A DNA stretch of 64,000 nt, from assembly GCF_018294505.1 (NCBI RefSeq), contig NC_057811.1, forward strand, positions 29,939,776 to 30,003,775. Direction: 5' to 3'. This document shows, in pieces, positions 35,756 to 46,800 of this stretch. Position numbers and translations under genes: made by a program. Each line of letters opens with the position of its first letter. Position 1 is the first letter of the stretch. The notes below the pieces were generated by a model. The model saw only the letters and a list, made by a program, of their open reading frames with translations. It was not told the origin of the DNA and searched no databases. Source of the stretch: Triticum aestivum (taxonomy: Eukaryota > Streptophyta > Magnoliopsida > Poales > Poaceae).

Positions 35756-36352
35756 AAAAACCATTACAGATTCACATGGATAGATAAGTGACCAAATTAA
35801 TAGAAGTTCATGATCACATTAAAAACAAAGTACATACATAGTTCTCATTGAACAACATATAGCTCTCCAGAGCATCTAGTTAAACCATACATTGAAACTA
35901 TGTAAAACATTTCAATGCAACAACAAATGCGATCATAATCACAACCAAGGTAACAATTGATCCAACGGCATAATGATACCAAGCCTCGGTATGAATGGCA
36001 TATTTTCTAATATTTCTAATCTTCAACCGCATTGCATCCATCTTGATCTTGTGATTATCGACGACATCCGCAACATGCAACTCCAATATCATTTTGTCCT
36101 CCTCAATTTTTTTTCCTTCAAATAATTGTTTTCTTCTTCAACTAAATTTAACCTCTCGACAATAGGGTTGGTTGGAATTTTCGGTTCAACTACCTCCTAC
36201 ATAAATAAAATCTATGTCACATTGCTCGGCATAATTGTCATAAACAATAAATGAACCAAATAGTTATAAAAAGATAATATATACCACATCCGAATCAAAG
36301 ACAGGACGAGGGCCGACGGGGGCTGATACCAAAACCATCGCACTATATAATA
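35756..36352. other. CACTA no. 1 interior without an intact gene
   Basis: Contains a minus-strand frame at 35898-36092 with a single hydrophobic segment (YAVGSIVTLVVIMIAFVVAL), probably a relic of a small membrane-type ORF carried by these elements. The rest has no recognisable feature. A TNPD transposase, expected in this part by comparison with no. 2, is absent. Confidence 0.35.
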
Positions 36353-36609
36353 CTCCCTCCGTTCCAGAATATAAGGTGTTTTGGTTTCCGTGCAAGTCAA
36401 CCATTTGAAAGTTTGACCAAGATTATAGAACAAAATAGAAACATCTGCAATACCTAATAGATAAAATATGAAACTACCTTTCATGATCGATCAAATGATA
36501 TAAATTTCATATTGTCAATATCTATGTATTTTTCTAAAAACTTGGTCAAACTTGCACTCATTTGACTTTTGAAAAAATAAATACACCTTATATAAAGGAA
36601 CGGAGGGAG
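36353..36609. mobile_element. Stowaway (Mariner-type) MITE
   Basis: 257 bp from CTCCCTCCGTTCCAGAATATAAG to CTTATATAAAGGAACGGAGGGAG, perfect-style terminal inverted repeats with a TA target duplication on each side (36351-36352, 36610-36611). No coding capacity. Nested in CACTA no. 1. Confidence 0.95.
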
Positions 36610-36977
36610 TAACAAGCAATAATAAAAGTAAGAAAATTAGACAAGTATCTATCAAAAATAAGAATATTTTTTCTTTCAGAAAGAAGATAAGAACAAGAGG
36701 CTCACCACGGTGGTGCCGGCGACGAGATCGGCGCGGGCGATCGACGGCGGTGAAGATGGGGACGGGACGTGACGGACCGCTAAACCTATGCAAATCTCGG
36801 GGAAAATGGAGCTTGGAGGTCGAGCTTCGAGAGGAGAAAGCTTAACTAGTGTGGCTCGGGCATTTCATCGAACACCTCATGTGCATAGGAGGTGAGCTAG
36901 AGCACCTAAATGCCCTCCCCTCGCCGGCCAGAAAAAACAGAGCACTGTGGAGTGCTCTGCTGCGGCGATGGGGTATA

Positions 36978-37287
36978 TACAGGCAACTCATTTGTCCCGG
37001 TTCGTGGCTGGAACCGGGACTAAAGCCCCGTCTTCTGTCCCGGTTCGAGCCACGAACCGGGACCGGGACCAATGGATGTGGGCCAGGAGCGAGGCCCATT
37101 GGTCCCGGTTCATGCCAGGAACCGGGACAAATGGGTCCAGACGAACCGGGACCAATACCCACGAGGCCCCGGCCGGCCCCCTGGGCTCACGAACCGGGAC
37201 GTACGCCCCCCATGGGTCCCTATTCGTGACTGAACCGGGACTAATGGGCTGGCCAGGCCCGAACCAAAGCCCTGTTTTCTACTAATG
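36978..37287. repeat. Right subterminal hairpin repeats of CACTA no. 1
   Basis: Repeated TGTCCCGGTTCGTGGC/GAACCGGGAC units in alternating orientation up to the right terminus. Subterminal repeats of this sort are where CACTA transposase accessory proteins bind in characterised elements. Confidence 0.8.
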
Positions 37288-37290
37288 AGC

Positions 37291-37662
37291 AAAGCGGGCG
37301 GCTTGGGGTGGTTGTCGGCATCTCACGCCCCCGCGCGTAGCAAAGCAGCAGCGGAGCAAGCCAGATGGGGCGGCGGCCGGGCGGAGTGAGCTAGCGGCCG
37401 AGCGAGGGCCGGCCCCGGGCAAATCCGAGGCGCAGAAGGCGAAGCAGAGCGGGGGGCGACGGCGGCCCACCGGCAGGAGGCGGCGACAGCTGGGCTGAGC
37501 CGGGCAGTAGAGCAGGCTAGGGCGGCCGGATCCGCGACGAGGAGAGCCGGGACGGCCGGATCCGCGGCGAGGAGAGCCGGACCTGGCAGTGGGCGGATCG
37601 GGGGAGGAGCTAGCACGGAGTTGCAGCGTGCGGGAGAGAGGGGAACCTAACATCTGATAACA
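37291..37662 (-). other. GC-rich 5' leader of the short-LTR copia
   Basis: Continues the copia upstream of gag after the CACTA insertion. Contains a short tandem duplication (GGCCGGATCCGCG-CGAGGAGAGCCGG, ~37530-37590). Next to the LTR the coding strand reads TGTTATCAGATG, a weak match to the initiator tRNA-Met primer site (37650-37662). Confidence 0.65.
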
Positions 37663-37787
37663 TGTTGGTTAAACAGCAACTAGTATTCACTGAGGGCCAA
37701 AGGCCATTACATATACATGTGAGATAAAGTGCAGGAAACCCCTTATACAATGGGGATATACCGAAAAGGGACTATACACATCTAACA
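37663..37787 (-). repeat. 5' LTR (minus orientation) of the short-LTR copia
   Basis: 125 bp, plus strand TGTTGGTTAAACAGC to ACACATCTAACA, followed by TSD TGATC. Pairs with 14425-14548. Confidence 0.93.
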
Positions 37788-38460
37788 TGATCAAGGTTTT
37801 ATCTCTTAGCCAGGTTATCTTAGTGAGCAATTTCTTCAACTAAGCCAAAGAAAAACTATAAATTCGGCAATTTCTGCAACTAATGGTTCATTTAATAGCA
37901 TTCGTGATTTGCAGAATAAAGTTAAGCAGCTTTATATGCTGTGCATGGAAATGGAAATGGAAAATCTTGATATGGTTAACCCTGGTGTGTGGTCATGTGT
38001 CTGATGCAACTAAAAACCTTTATCTGGTCAGGTGTGAGGGAAAACTTTCACCCTGCTGGTTCAAGAAACAGGCATACGCCCCGCTTTATAGATAAAGCAC
38101 AAATCAGTGCATGGCCGAACGATACAAGGTAGTGAGGTAGCCGTCTTAAAAAGCAGACCCCAGGATAACTCTACAACACAAACGCACGTGACTATGTTGC
38201 CGAAAAAGAATACAGGGAGGACTGAATACAACACCACAACACATCCTAGGACACCTAATCTCCACGACGACGCCCGCGGGAGGGAGAATGGCGCAAAGCG
38301 TCGCCGTTGCTGAGTCCTGCTGGTTGGGGCTCTAAAATGCATGAATGCAGAGAAGCCCTGGCAATGCAGCAAGAGACTACTTTGATGCTGCAGCATGAAT
38401 TGAATTCAACATTTCATAATTTCAGTCATCAATCTTTTTGGCAAAGACAAGTGTTGTTAT
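37788..38460 (+). repeat. Duplicated 3' flank of the NLR-HARBI1 unit, part 2
   Basis: 37880-38060 aligns with 49455-49620 (TTTAATAGCATTCGTGAT/TCAATAGCATGCGTGAT; GTCTGATGCAACTAAAA/ATCTGATACAACAAAAA; CCCTGCTG/CATCCTGCAG). 38326-38460 aligns with 49619-49755 (GATGCTGCAG-TGAATTGAA). The segment is interrupted by a 254-bp insertion at 38062-38315. It shows that the remnant at 13286 and this segment were one block before the copia inserted. Confidence 0.8.
38062..38315 (-). mobile_element. SINE-like or 3'-LINE insertion
   Basis: 254 bp between two copies of CCTGCTGGTT (38052-38061 and 38316-38325). The equivalent place after the intact gene lacks it. On the minus strand it ends GCTTTATCTATAAAGCGGGG, a 3' tail style seen in grass non-LTR elements. 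No coding capacity. Confidence 0.65.
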
Positions 38461-38724
38461 ATAGAGACTACTCCAGTTTGCATAACTCACATATGGGAAC
38501 TATATATACTCTTAACGCATCCACCCTACATCGTCGTTTTTTCAGCAAATAGAGCAGTCTCTTGCTGCATTGCTAGGGCTTCTCTGCATAGTTAGGATGC
38601 ACACAGTGAAAACCAACAGTTGTACAAAGTAAAAAGCATATATTGGCAGGAGTAAAGTCATATGGGATCGAAATTATGCCTATGTAGAAGGAGGTTGTGG
38701 ATCGATTCCGAGATTATGCTTCGG

Positions 38725-38900
38725 TGCGTGAGGGCCGCTCCAAATTTCAGCTCATTTGGACATCTGAGTAGCTCTTGGCAAAAAAAGACAAATTTGAGGT
38801 CAGTAAAATAATTTATTGTTCATGTACAGTTCTGACCCAATTTGTCTTTTTTGCGTCCAAATAAGCTGAAATTTGGAGCGGACCTCATGCACCAGAGCAT
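38725..38900. repeat. Imperfect inverted repeat (foldback)
   Basis: GGCCGCTCCAAATTTCAGCT-CATTTGGAC at ~38729-38757 is mirrored by GTCCAAATAAGCTGAAATTTGGAGCGGACC at ~38853-38882, and the inner AAAAAGACAAATTTG by AATTTGTCTTTTTT. It looks like a foldback MITE, but I cannot define a TSD. Confidence 0.6.
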
Positions 38901-38989
38901 CTTCCATGCAAAAAAAAAAATTCTGTTTTTTGAATATTTTTAGTTTTTTTTTGAATTTATTGTTCACCATAGATGAGCCTGTGCTCACA

Positions 38990-40560
38990 AATGGATAATT
39001 TCTCTCTAGCTGGCATTCCTCTGATGCAGAGGCTATTTTTCTCTAGCATCCTCTGCTTTCTAGTTGTCGTTTGTGTCTAATATTCTCACAGCTTAATCTC
39101 TTTGAAAAGAAATATTGTTTTCGTTGCAGTCTCTATACAGCATACACCTTCTCCTACTCCTCCAAGTGGGAGGCAGGTAGAAGATGTCGACAGTTAGTGC
39201 TAATTAACCAAGCTTGATAGCAATGTCTCCAAGGCTTGTATCTCAAATCATGGGGGTTGTCTAGGTTCCGTGAATGCATATGTTTTCTTTGCTTCTTCAT
39301 TCAAATTCATGCATGGAGTACTACCTTCTATGAGCAAGCAATGGGCGCCCACAGAAATGCCTTTATATATTATGGTAAGGCGTTCTGCAGCAAGTTAGGC
39401 TAGTATAAAACCACGAAACCGAATCACGACGGCTCTTTTGGTTATGGCCACAAGTCTTCCATTTCTATATTTGAACAAGTTATTCCCTTTTTCCTGTTTC
39501 TGAACAAACAGGCATTTTCAGAGTAAACTGCACCACTTGCTCCCATCATTATTTGCTACAAGTCTTCCATTTTTATATGTAAGCAAGTTATTCATTTTTT
39601 TCTGTGGACCAGGTTTATCATTTGCATGGCATTAGGTTCATATTTTTCAGAACGATAACAAACAAATGTCCAGCACGTAAGAGTAGAATAGCATATTTAC
39701 AGACGTCATGAATAAATATACCAAATTTGATAGTCATTAATGAAGCGCGCATTTTGCATTTTTGTGAATCTCTCATAGTAAATTATTATCTGGATGTATT
39801 TTAACTAATTTTTTAGCTGTCAACAACTTTCATATTTGGAAAACGAAAATAAGAACTTCCAAGAAAACTTGAAATGATGAACCTTTCAGTTGCTGATGGA
39901 GCGAGTGGCTCATACAAAAAATGGCATACAAGTATATACTTGACATAATTGAATACTAAACAATATATCTTATACAGCTAAGAGTAGTAGTAGTAAACAA
40001 CACTTCAGCATTTTTCTAGTGAAGTTCTAAACTTCTATATGTCAAGGCATGAAATATGCCTGCCATGCATATTTTTCAGTGGTATCTACCAACTGGCTGG
40101 TGAGCGGTGACTTCTAGCTTCTGAATATACTACTGGTCAGTGATTAGATGTGGCGTCAGTTGTACCATTGACCAACTAATTAAAAGCTAGATCAGCATCT
40201 TCTCCTATTGAATTTTTTGCAGAGAAAGGAAAACTATTCATGCCCGCATGGTGCATGCCATGATGGTATACTTGATTAAAGCTAGTGCTGTTCAGCTTCC
40301 ATTGTCATGGTGCTCTGTCGATGACATCTAGACTAACAAGACGATACGGTATCGTGCACGTGCATGCATCCTGGACACGTTTGACTTTCTGATTGATCTG
40401 GCACCACTAATTAATCAGTTAAGATTAGATGTAGGGTCATATAATTGTAGAGACTACCAACATATATCATGTGGATGGATCGGTTCACACATCATGATGG
40501 GCCTGTTTGTATAATTACAGAGATGCGCATACAAGTTGCATGTAATCTTCTAACATGATA
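38990..40560. other. Upstream region of the NLR gene
   Basis: Low-repeat intergenic sequence, with no recognised gene or transposon. It presumably contains the distal promoter of the gene at 40894. Confidence 0.5.
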
Positions 40561-40586
40561 ATATTAGAGTGCTAGTTTCCCTTTGT

Positions 40587-40595
40587 CTTATATAC
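40587..40595 (+). promoter_or_regulatory. Probable TATA box of the NLR gene
   Basis: CTTATATAC about 300 bp before the start codon, followed ~30 bp later by a pyrimidine-rich CCGTCCATCCATC that would suit a transcription start. A likely 5'-UTR intron follows: donor GAAG|GTAAT at 40667 and acceptor TTGTTGCAG ending 40878, which places the ATG 15 bases into the next exon. Confidence 0.5.
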
Positions 40596-40893
40596 ACAGT
40601 GCTCCGTCCATCCATCTATTTACAAGTAGCTCCAGAGCAGGATCCCAACATCCATCCATCTTGAAGGTAATATTGGGTTTCCACTGTTTAGCTGGCTTTG
40701 CTTGCATCTACCTATCTAGGTGCCTTAAGTTTGCCTATTTTTGTTGTTAACCATGCTTATAACTCATTCATCAATCATGTTAGCATTCTAGTGCTGCCCT
40801 TTCCTTCCTTTTTTGCTGGTAAGCTTAACTAGCTACAACGAGTGGTGGGGATGATATGTTGGTTTATCTTTGTTGCAGCAAAAAGCACCGAAA

Positions 40894-43800
40894 ATGGCGA
40901 TGGTGCTGGATGCTTTTGCATCCTACGTGCATAACATGCTGACGGAGATGGCGAGTGAAGAGCTGCAAATGCTACTTGGAGTCGGAGACGAGATCGACAA
41001 GATGGACATTAAGCTTAGGGACCTCAAGAACTTCCTCACCGATGTTGATAAGAGAAACATCACCGACAAGAGTGTGCAAGAGATGGTGGCCCAGCTCAAG
41101 CGCGCCTTGTACGAAGCTGCTGACATCCTCGACCTCTGCAAGCTCAAGGCCATCGAGCGTGGTCCGTCCACTGTTGATGTTGGGTGCTTTAACCCCTTGC
41201 TCTTTTGCATGCGGAATCCCTTCCATGCCCACGACATTGGCACCCGCATCAAGGCGCTCAACAAGAGGCTCGACACCATCAAGGAGCGAACCGCTGCTTT
41301 TAGCTTCATCAATCTTGGTTCCTATGAGGATCGTGGTTGCAAGGTCCACGGCTTTCATTCTAGGAATACCAGCCGTGAGACAGCAGGGGAGCTCAACCGG
41401 TTGGGTATAGTCGGAGAGAACATCGAAGAAGACACAAGAGAGCTGGTCGAGATCATGCTCACTGAAAAGGAGGGCAACACAAACATTATGGTGGTCGCCA
41501 TTGTTGGTGTTGGCGGAATTGGTAAGACCACTCTTGCCCAGAAGATCTTCAATGACAAAACCATCAAGGCCGAGTTCGACAAGACCATATGGCTGAGCAT
41601 CAACCAGGACTTCGACAAGGTTGAATTGCTCAGGACAATCATCACACTCGCTGGGGGAGTACACGGTGGTGAAAAGGCTGTGGCTGTGCTTCAGCCAATC
41701 CTTACCACTACCTTGACAGAGAAGAAGCTATTCCTGGTGCTAGATGATATGTGGAGCCATAGAGCATGGGGTGATGTGCTTGAAACACCCTTGGCTAATA
41801 CTGTGGCTCAAGGTAGCCGAGTCCTTGTCACTACAAGAGCTGAAAGTGTAGCTAAAGGAATGAAAGCTGTGCTTCACCACCATGTGAAAAAATTAGAAGA
41901 GGAGGATGCCTGGTCCTTGCTCAAGAAACAGGTGAGTAACTAAACTCCATGCATCTTAATAATTACTAGCTTCATGCTTAACTTGCAGTAGAGATAGTAA
42001 GCACTCATCATGCAATAAGAGAAAACCCACTGTACACGTTTCATGCTTAATAATTACTAGCTTTGTTATTAATCAATATGGGTTGATAAAACTGGACAAC
42101 CGCACTACCACAACACTAGACCTCATGCCCATATATATTCCTGCATGTATCATTTTCCGAGGTAAATCAAATAGACGTACATTTAGAGTTGAGCACAAAA
42201 ATGAGGAGTGCGAGTAGAATGCCCGTATTGTCCATCACCTTTTACTCACACAAGTTGTCAAGTGGGGAATACACTATAGCAGACGCAAGCCCAAGCCAGC
42301 AGATGATAGCCTACAGCTTGGCAGCAGCTGTGATCGGAACAGGATAAGCCCTGTTGGATCCTCGATTTGTACCAAGTCTGGATTCATACATTCTTATTAG
42401 ACTAGGATTCAGTGTTCAGTAGGTTTACCCTTCCCTTTCATTCAATATGGAACGAAATTTGTGTCCATGAAACAAAATGTTGCTCATTGTGGAATATTTG
42501 TAATAGGAACAAAATACAATATTTTAGAAAGCCTGAAGTAACTTTTCGAACCAATACTGGAAACCGCAGCTACCAAGACTGAAAAAATAACTCTGCAATG
42601 TGTTTGCCAAGTTCTACACTCGGCAAACACCACTCCGCTGCACAGCTGCCAGCAAAGTTTATTTTGCTCAGTCCTTTTTCACGGGCACTCGGCGAACACA
42701 CAAATCTTTGCCGAGTGCCGCCCACAGGGGAACTCAGCAAAATTGTGCCCAGACGGAACGGCGCGTTAACAGCCATGCCACTCGGCAAACTATCGGGCAC
42801 TCAGAAAAGTGGAGACTTTCAGAATTCAGAGTAACGTTGCAGAATAAATTGAGAAGATCTCGCGACCGCGTCGCCCCCCCCCCCCCCCTCCCCGCGCGGG
42901 CGACCGGCCGCGCGTCCTCCCTCCTCCCTCCAGCCCCCCCCCCCCTCCCTTCTTCCTTCCCGCCGCCGTCACCGGCGCCCGCGGCCGGCTTGGCCCCGGG
43001 GCTGCTGGTGGCGGCGGCCTCCTTGCCCTTCCCCTCCCGGTCGCTCTCCGGCGCAGGCGGAGCTGCTCCCGGGGGTGCACTTAGGCGGCAGCGGTTTGGC
43101 GTGGCGGCGGGGTTTCATGGCGCGCTGCAGGCGAGCAGCTGGGCGGCGGCCCCACCGCCAACGGCGGCGTGATCTGGCGTCGTCCGCTCGGCCCAGATCT
43201 GGGCCGTTCGGGCCCCATCTGGGCCTGGGCTGGCCGGCGGCGGGGATGGTCTCCGGCATGGCTTCTGGGAGGCGGGGAGACGCGGCGAGTGGCTGGGCGC
43301 TGGCGGCGCCGACGCCGGCCTGCTACATCGTGGCCGGCGGGGCTTAACGGGTCCGCTTCGGGCCTGGCTGGGCCAGGGGTGGCCCGACATGCCCCGGTGC
43401 CGCGTCCGGACGGCTACCGCGACGGTGCCGGAGGCACGGGCCTCCCGCACGACGGCGGTGGAGGTGGTTCCCTCCCGCTCGGCGTCGGTGTTGCTGCTCC
43501 CGTCGTGGTGCGCTTCTCTCCGGTCCTCTTGGCCTCGTGGTGGTGTTCGTAGTGAGGCGGCGTGGGTGGCGGCGCTACTGCGTTGGCGCATGGTGGTGGG
43601 CGGTGGTCTGGCTGGTCGGCTCCGATCCATTGGGCGGTGGGGTTGGAGTGCGGGAGAAATCCTTGCCGGTCTTCGGCTCCGATGCGGTGACACCTGCGGG
43701 TGCCACCATTCCTTTCTGGAGGGTGTCGGTGATATCCATCCCCCACCTCCCTCCGCGTGCCGGGGAAACCCTAGGACATGTCCGGGCAGCAGCGTCGTCG

Positions 43801-46800
43801 GCGTTGCTTTCCTTCTTGGAGGTGCTGCTTTGTACGCGGTGGTTCGGAGCCTTAGGTTGTGGTGGTCTGTTTCTGGTGGGTGTAGCGGTGGCGGGTCATC
43901 CGCGCTTTGTCGAGCTGCCGTTGTTGGCATTTGTTTCTTCTTCTTTTTCTTTTGGGCTTGATGTGCTGTTCGCCCCAACGATCCTTGTATCGGTGTTGGT
44001 TGCTTTGGAATACAAAGCGGGCGGAAACCCTTTTTCGATAAAGTGGCGGATTCCAGTAGTGAACTATGGTTATCAATATATACAAACATATTAGATGTTC
44101 TCTAGCCTGCACTTTGGAATAAGATGTGAATAAGAAGGTACAGTGGAATCAAAGATAATGAACTAGATTAATTTGCAATGTATGTTGAACATTTTTCAGT
44201 GCATAGTAGAATATATGCTGAACATTTTGTTTTTGCTTGTTATTTGGAATGAAAGTTTAATCAACTGGTACAAAATTTACTCTAAAACGTTAATCAGCCA
44301 AAACAAAAGATCTGCTAATCTAATACAAAATATATTTCTGTTGATGGAACAATATATTGCTCAGAATGAAGCATTATTCGATGTTCGTTAGCAAAAATTG
44401 GTGAGCTAGAACAAAAATTGTATGAATAACAATTGGTTGGGAGAATGTCTGTACTATGCCACAACCAGGTTCATGCCTTCGTGGATGCGAGTTCTGATCC
44501 ATATCGACGTTGTACAATCCCTCATAGTTTTCCTTAAGAAAGTTACTACATACTCCCTCCGTTCCTAAATATAAGCCTTTTTAGAGATTTCAATATGGAC
44601 TACATACGGATGTATATAGACGTATTTTAGAGTGAAGATTCACCCATTTTGCTTCGTATGTGGTCCATATTCGAATCTCTAAAAAGACTTATATTTAGGA
44701 ACGGAGGGAGTACATAAAGATGAAACCCTTTGCATGCTGTTGTGTATTCATATACGGATTAACAAATATGACTCCATCTGCTAAGTGCGGATATTTGTAC
44801 TGTAATATCCTTCACTACCTTTGGAAGATGTATGGCTGACTACCATGACTCTCCCATGCAATTAAGGGTGTAATTTGGTTAGCACTACAGACGGTAGACT
44901 TGTACAGATTAATAATTCTAGATAAAAATAAAGAAACTTAGCATCATGTTTGGATGAGCATGTTTGGTGTTAGATCGCTCACTTGCTAGGTATCCTGGTT
45001 GATAGCAATGTCTCGGGTTATCGATTCATTCATTTGGCAACCCCGTTTACTTAGTACATTAAGAGGTCCTTGATTTGTTTTCTTTTGTTAATGAGCTTAT
45101 ATGTACTAAACTAAACACTAGACACTAATAAATCACTATTGTACTTGACCTTATTTGTTTAAACCATTTTTATAGATAGTCTCAAGTGAGACAGATGAAC
45201 GTGAAGTCGATATGCTCAAAAAAATTGGATTGCAAATTGTAGCAAAATGTGATGGTTTGCCTCTTGCTATCAAAGTCATGGGAGGACTCCTGTGTCAGAA
45301 AGACACAAATGATTGTGCGTGGAAGATGGTTCTAGATGACTCTGTATGGTCGGTATCTGAAATGCCCGAAGAGCTAAACCATGCAGTGTATTTAAGCTAT
45401 GAAGATTTGCATTCTTGCATCAAACAGTGTTTTCTATACTACTCCCTTCTCCCTAAAACTGCATTGTTCTATAGTGAAAACATCATTGGCATGTGGATTA
45501 GTGAAGGATTTGTTCATGGAACCTCAGAAGACTTAGAAGAACTAGGGAAAAAGTACTATAAGGAGTTGATACTGAGGAACCTTATAGAGCCAGATACACA
45601 GTACGTTAATCGGTCTGTCTGCAACATGCATGATGTTGTACGATCATTTGCTCAATTTGTGGCGAGAGATGAGGCACTAGCAGCTGGAGATACTAATGTT
45701 GTTAACAAGTTTAGGGAAGATAAGTTTCTTCGGTTATCTATAGAAAGCAAATCATCGGAAGATGGGTTGGACTGGAGCTCTATAGAAGCACAAAATACAT
45801 TGAGAACACTTATATCAGTTGGCCACATAAATATGAAGCCCGGTGATTCTTTGGTAAATTTTCCATGTCTGCGGACTCTGCATATAGATTCTGCACATGC
45901 TGCGTTGGTTGAATCATTGCATGAACTCAAGCACCTGAGGTACTTGTCCTTAGAAAAAACAGATATATCTAGTCTGCCAGATAGCATTGGGAAGATGAAG
46001 TTCTTACAGTACATTAGCCTTAGAGGATGCAGACAATTTGTTAAACTTGCACATAGCATTTTGAAGTTAGGGCAGCTAAGATATCTTAACTTCATTGAAA
46101 CAAGTATAAATGGCATACCTAGAGGATTTTCTGCTCTAACAAATTTGAGGGTATTACGTGGGTTTCCAGCCAGGATGGATGGTGATTGGTGCAGTTTGGA
46201 AGAGTTGGGTCCTCTTTCTCGGCTCAAGGATCTTGGACTCGACGGATTGGAGAATGTAATTGCTTCCTCGTCCACATCAAAGGCAAAGCTTTGTGAGAAG
46301 TTGTATCTTGCCAGACTATACTTAACTTGTGGTAGTAGATTGGAAGACGATGGGCTTATTGAAGAGGAGGTTATTGTCTCCGGGGAAGAGCAACAACGAA
46401 TCAAGAAGGTGTTTGATGAGCTCTGCCCTCCGCCCAGGTTAGAATATCTTTATATCAAAGGATATTTTGGCGAACGCCCCCCTGGATGGCTGATGTCGTC
46501 ATCCTTTGTGCCCCTCGAGAGCTTGAGAATTATATTCATCGATGACCTGGCTTGGTGCACACAGCTTCCTGATGGCTTGTGTCATCTCCCTTATTTGGAG
46601 TTCTTTCAGATCGATCGTGCTCCAGCCATCAAGCGTGTTGGATCTGAATTCATGCTGTCCTACCATCACCACAGTCCTCACCCTTCATTTCAGAGATTGC
46701 GTGAGATGAATTTAATAGGAATGGTGCAATGGGAGGAATGGGAGTGGGAGGAGCATGTGCAAGCCTTTCCGGTCTTACGGGAACTTATGCTAAAGCACTG

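Larger units (their letters stand above)
27648..37287 (-). mobile_element. CACTA (En/Spm) DNA transposon no. 1
   Basis: 9.64 kb flanked by the 3-bp TSD AGC (27645-27647 and 37288-37290). Left terminus CACTAGTAGAAAAAGGGCC; the right terminus reverse-complemented is CATTAGTAGAAAACAGGGC, an inverted pair with one change in the conserved CACTA. Subterminal regions carry many copies of the TTTAGTCCCGGTT/AACCGGGACTAAA hairpin unit. One broken minus-strand gene for a Transposase_24/Ulp1 fusion is present; no TNPD-type transposase is left. Inserted ~130 bp upstream of the gag ATG of the short-LTR copia. It also contains a hAT-like element and a Stowaway. Confidence 0.92.
14425..37787 (-). mobile_element. 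Minus-strand Ty1-copia element with ~125-bp LTRs, carrying two large nested insertions
   Basis: LTRs at 14425-14548 and 37663-37787 and a 5-bp TSD TGATC at 14420-14424 and 37788-37792. After removing the copia at 16308-25344 and the CACTA at 27648-37287 (with TSDs) about 4.7 kb remain, the normal length of a compact copia element. Read on the minus strand: 5' LTR, primer site, GC-rich leader, gag (from 27519), protease, integrase, reverse transcriptase, RNase H, polypurine tract, 3' LTR. All coding parts are broken by stops or shifts. It lies in the 3' flank of the duplicated NLR remnant. Confidence 0.93.
41932..45175 (+). other. Intron 1 of the NLR gene, transposon-rich
   Basis: Donor CAG|GTGAGT and acceptor TTTTTATAG. 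It splits the NB-ARC domain between RNBS-B and GLPLA. It contains a CGGCAAAC/TTTGCCGAGTGCC-rich fragment near 42595-42800 (inverted motifs like those of some grass DNA transposons), a poly-C run near 42874, a LINE-like GC-rich fragment and a Stowaway MITE. No coding exon between. Confidence 0.8.

Noticed and set aside
14425..37787. CRISPR array or prokaryotic mobile element suggested by regularly spaced short repeats
   Set aside because: The repeats are CACTA subterminal hairpins and the host is clearly a plant nucleus.
40972..41664. 230-residue antisense frame in NLR exon 1
   Set aside because: It is the mirror of the well-supported NB-ARC exon; no motif of its own.
42600..44094. Several long overlapping reading frames on both strands (up to 324 residues)
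   Set aside because: They arise from very high GC content of the LINE-like fragment; no conserved motif, no splice logic and mutual overlap.
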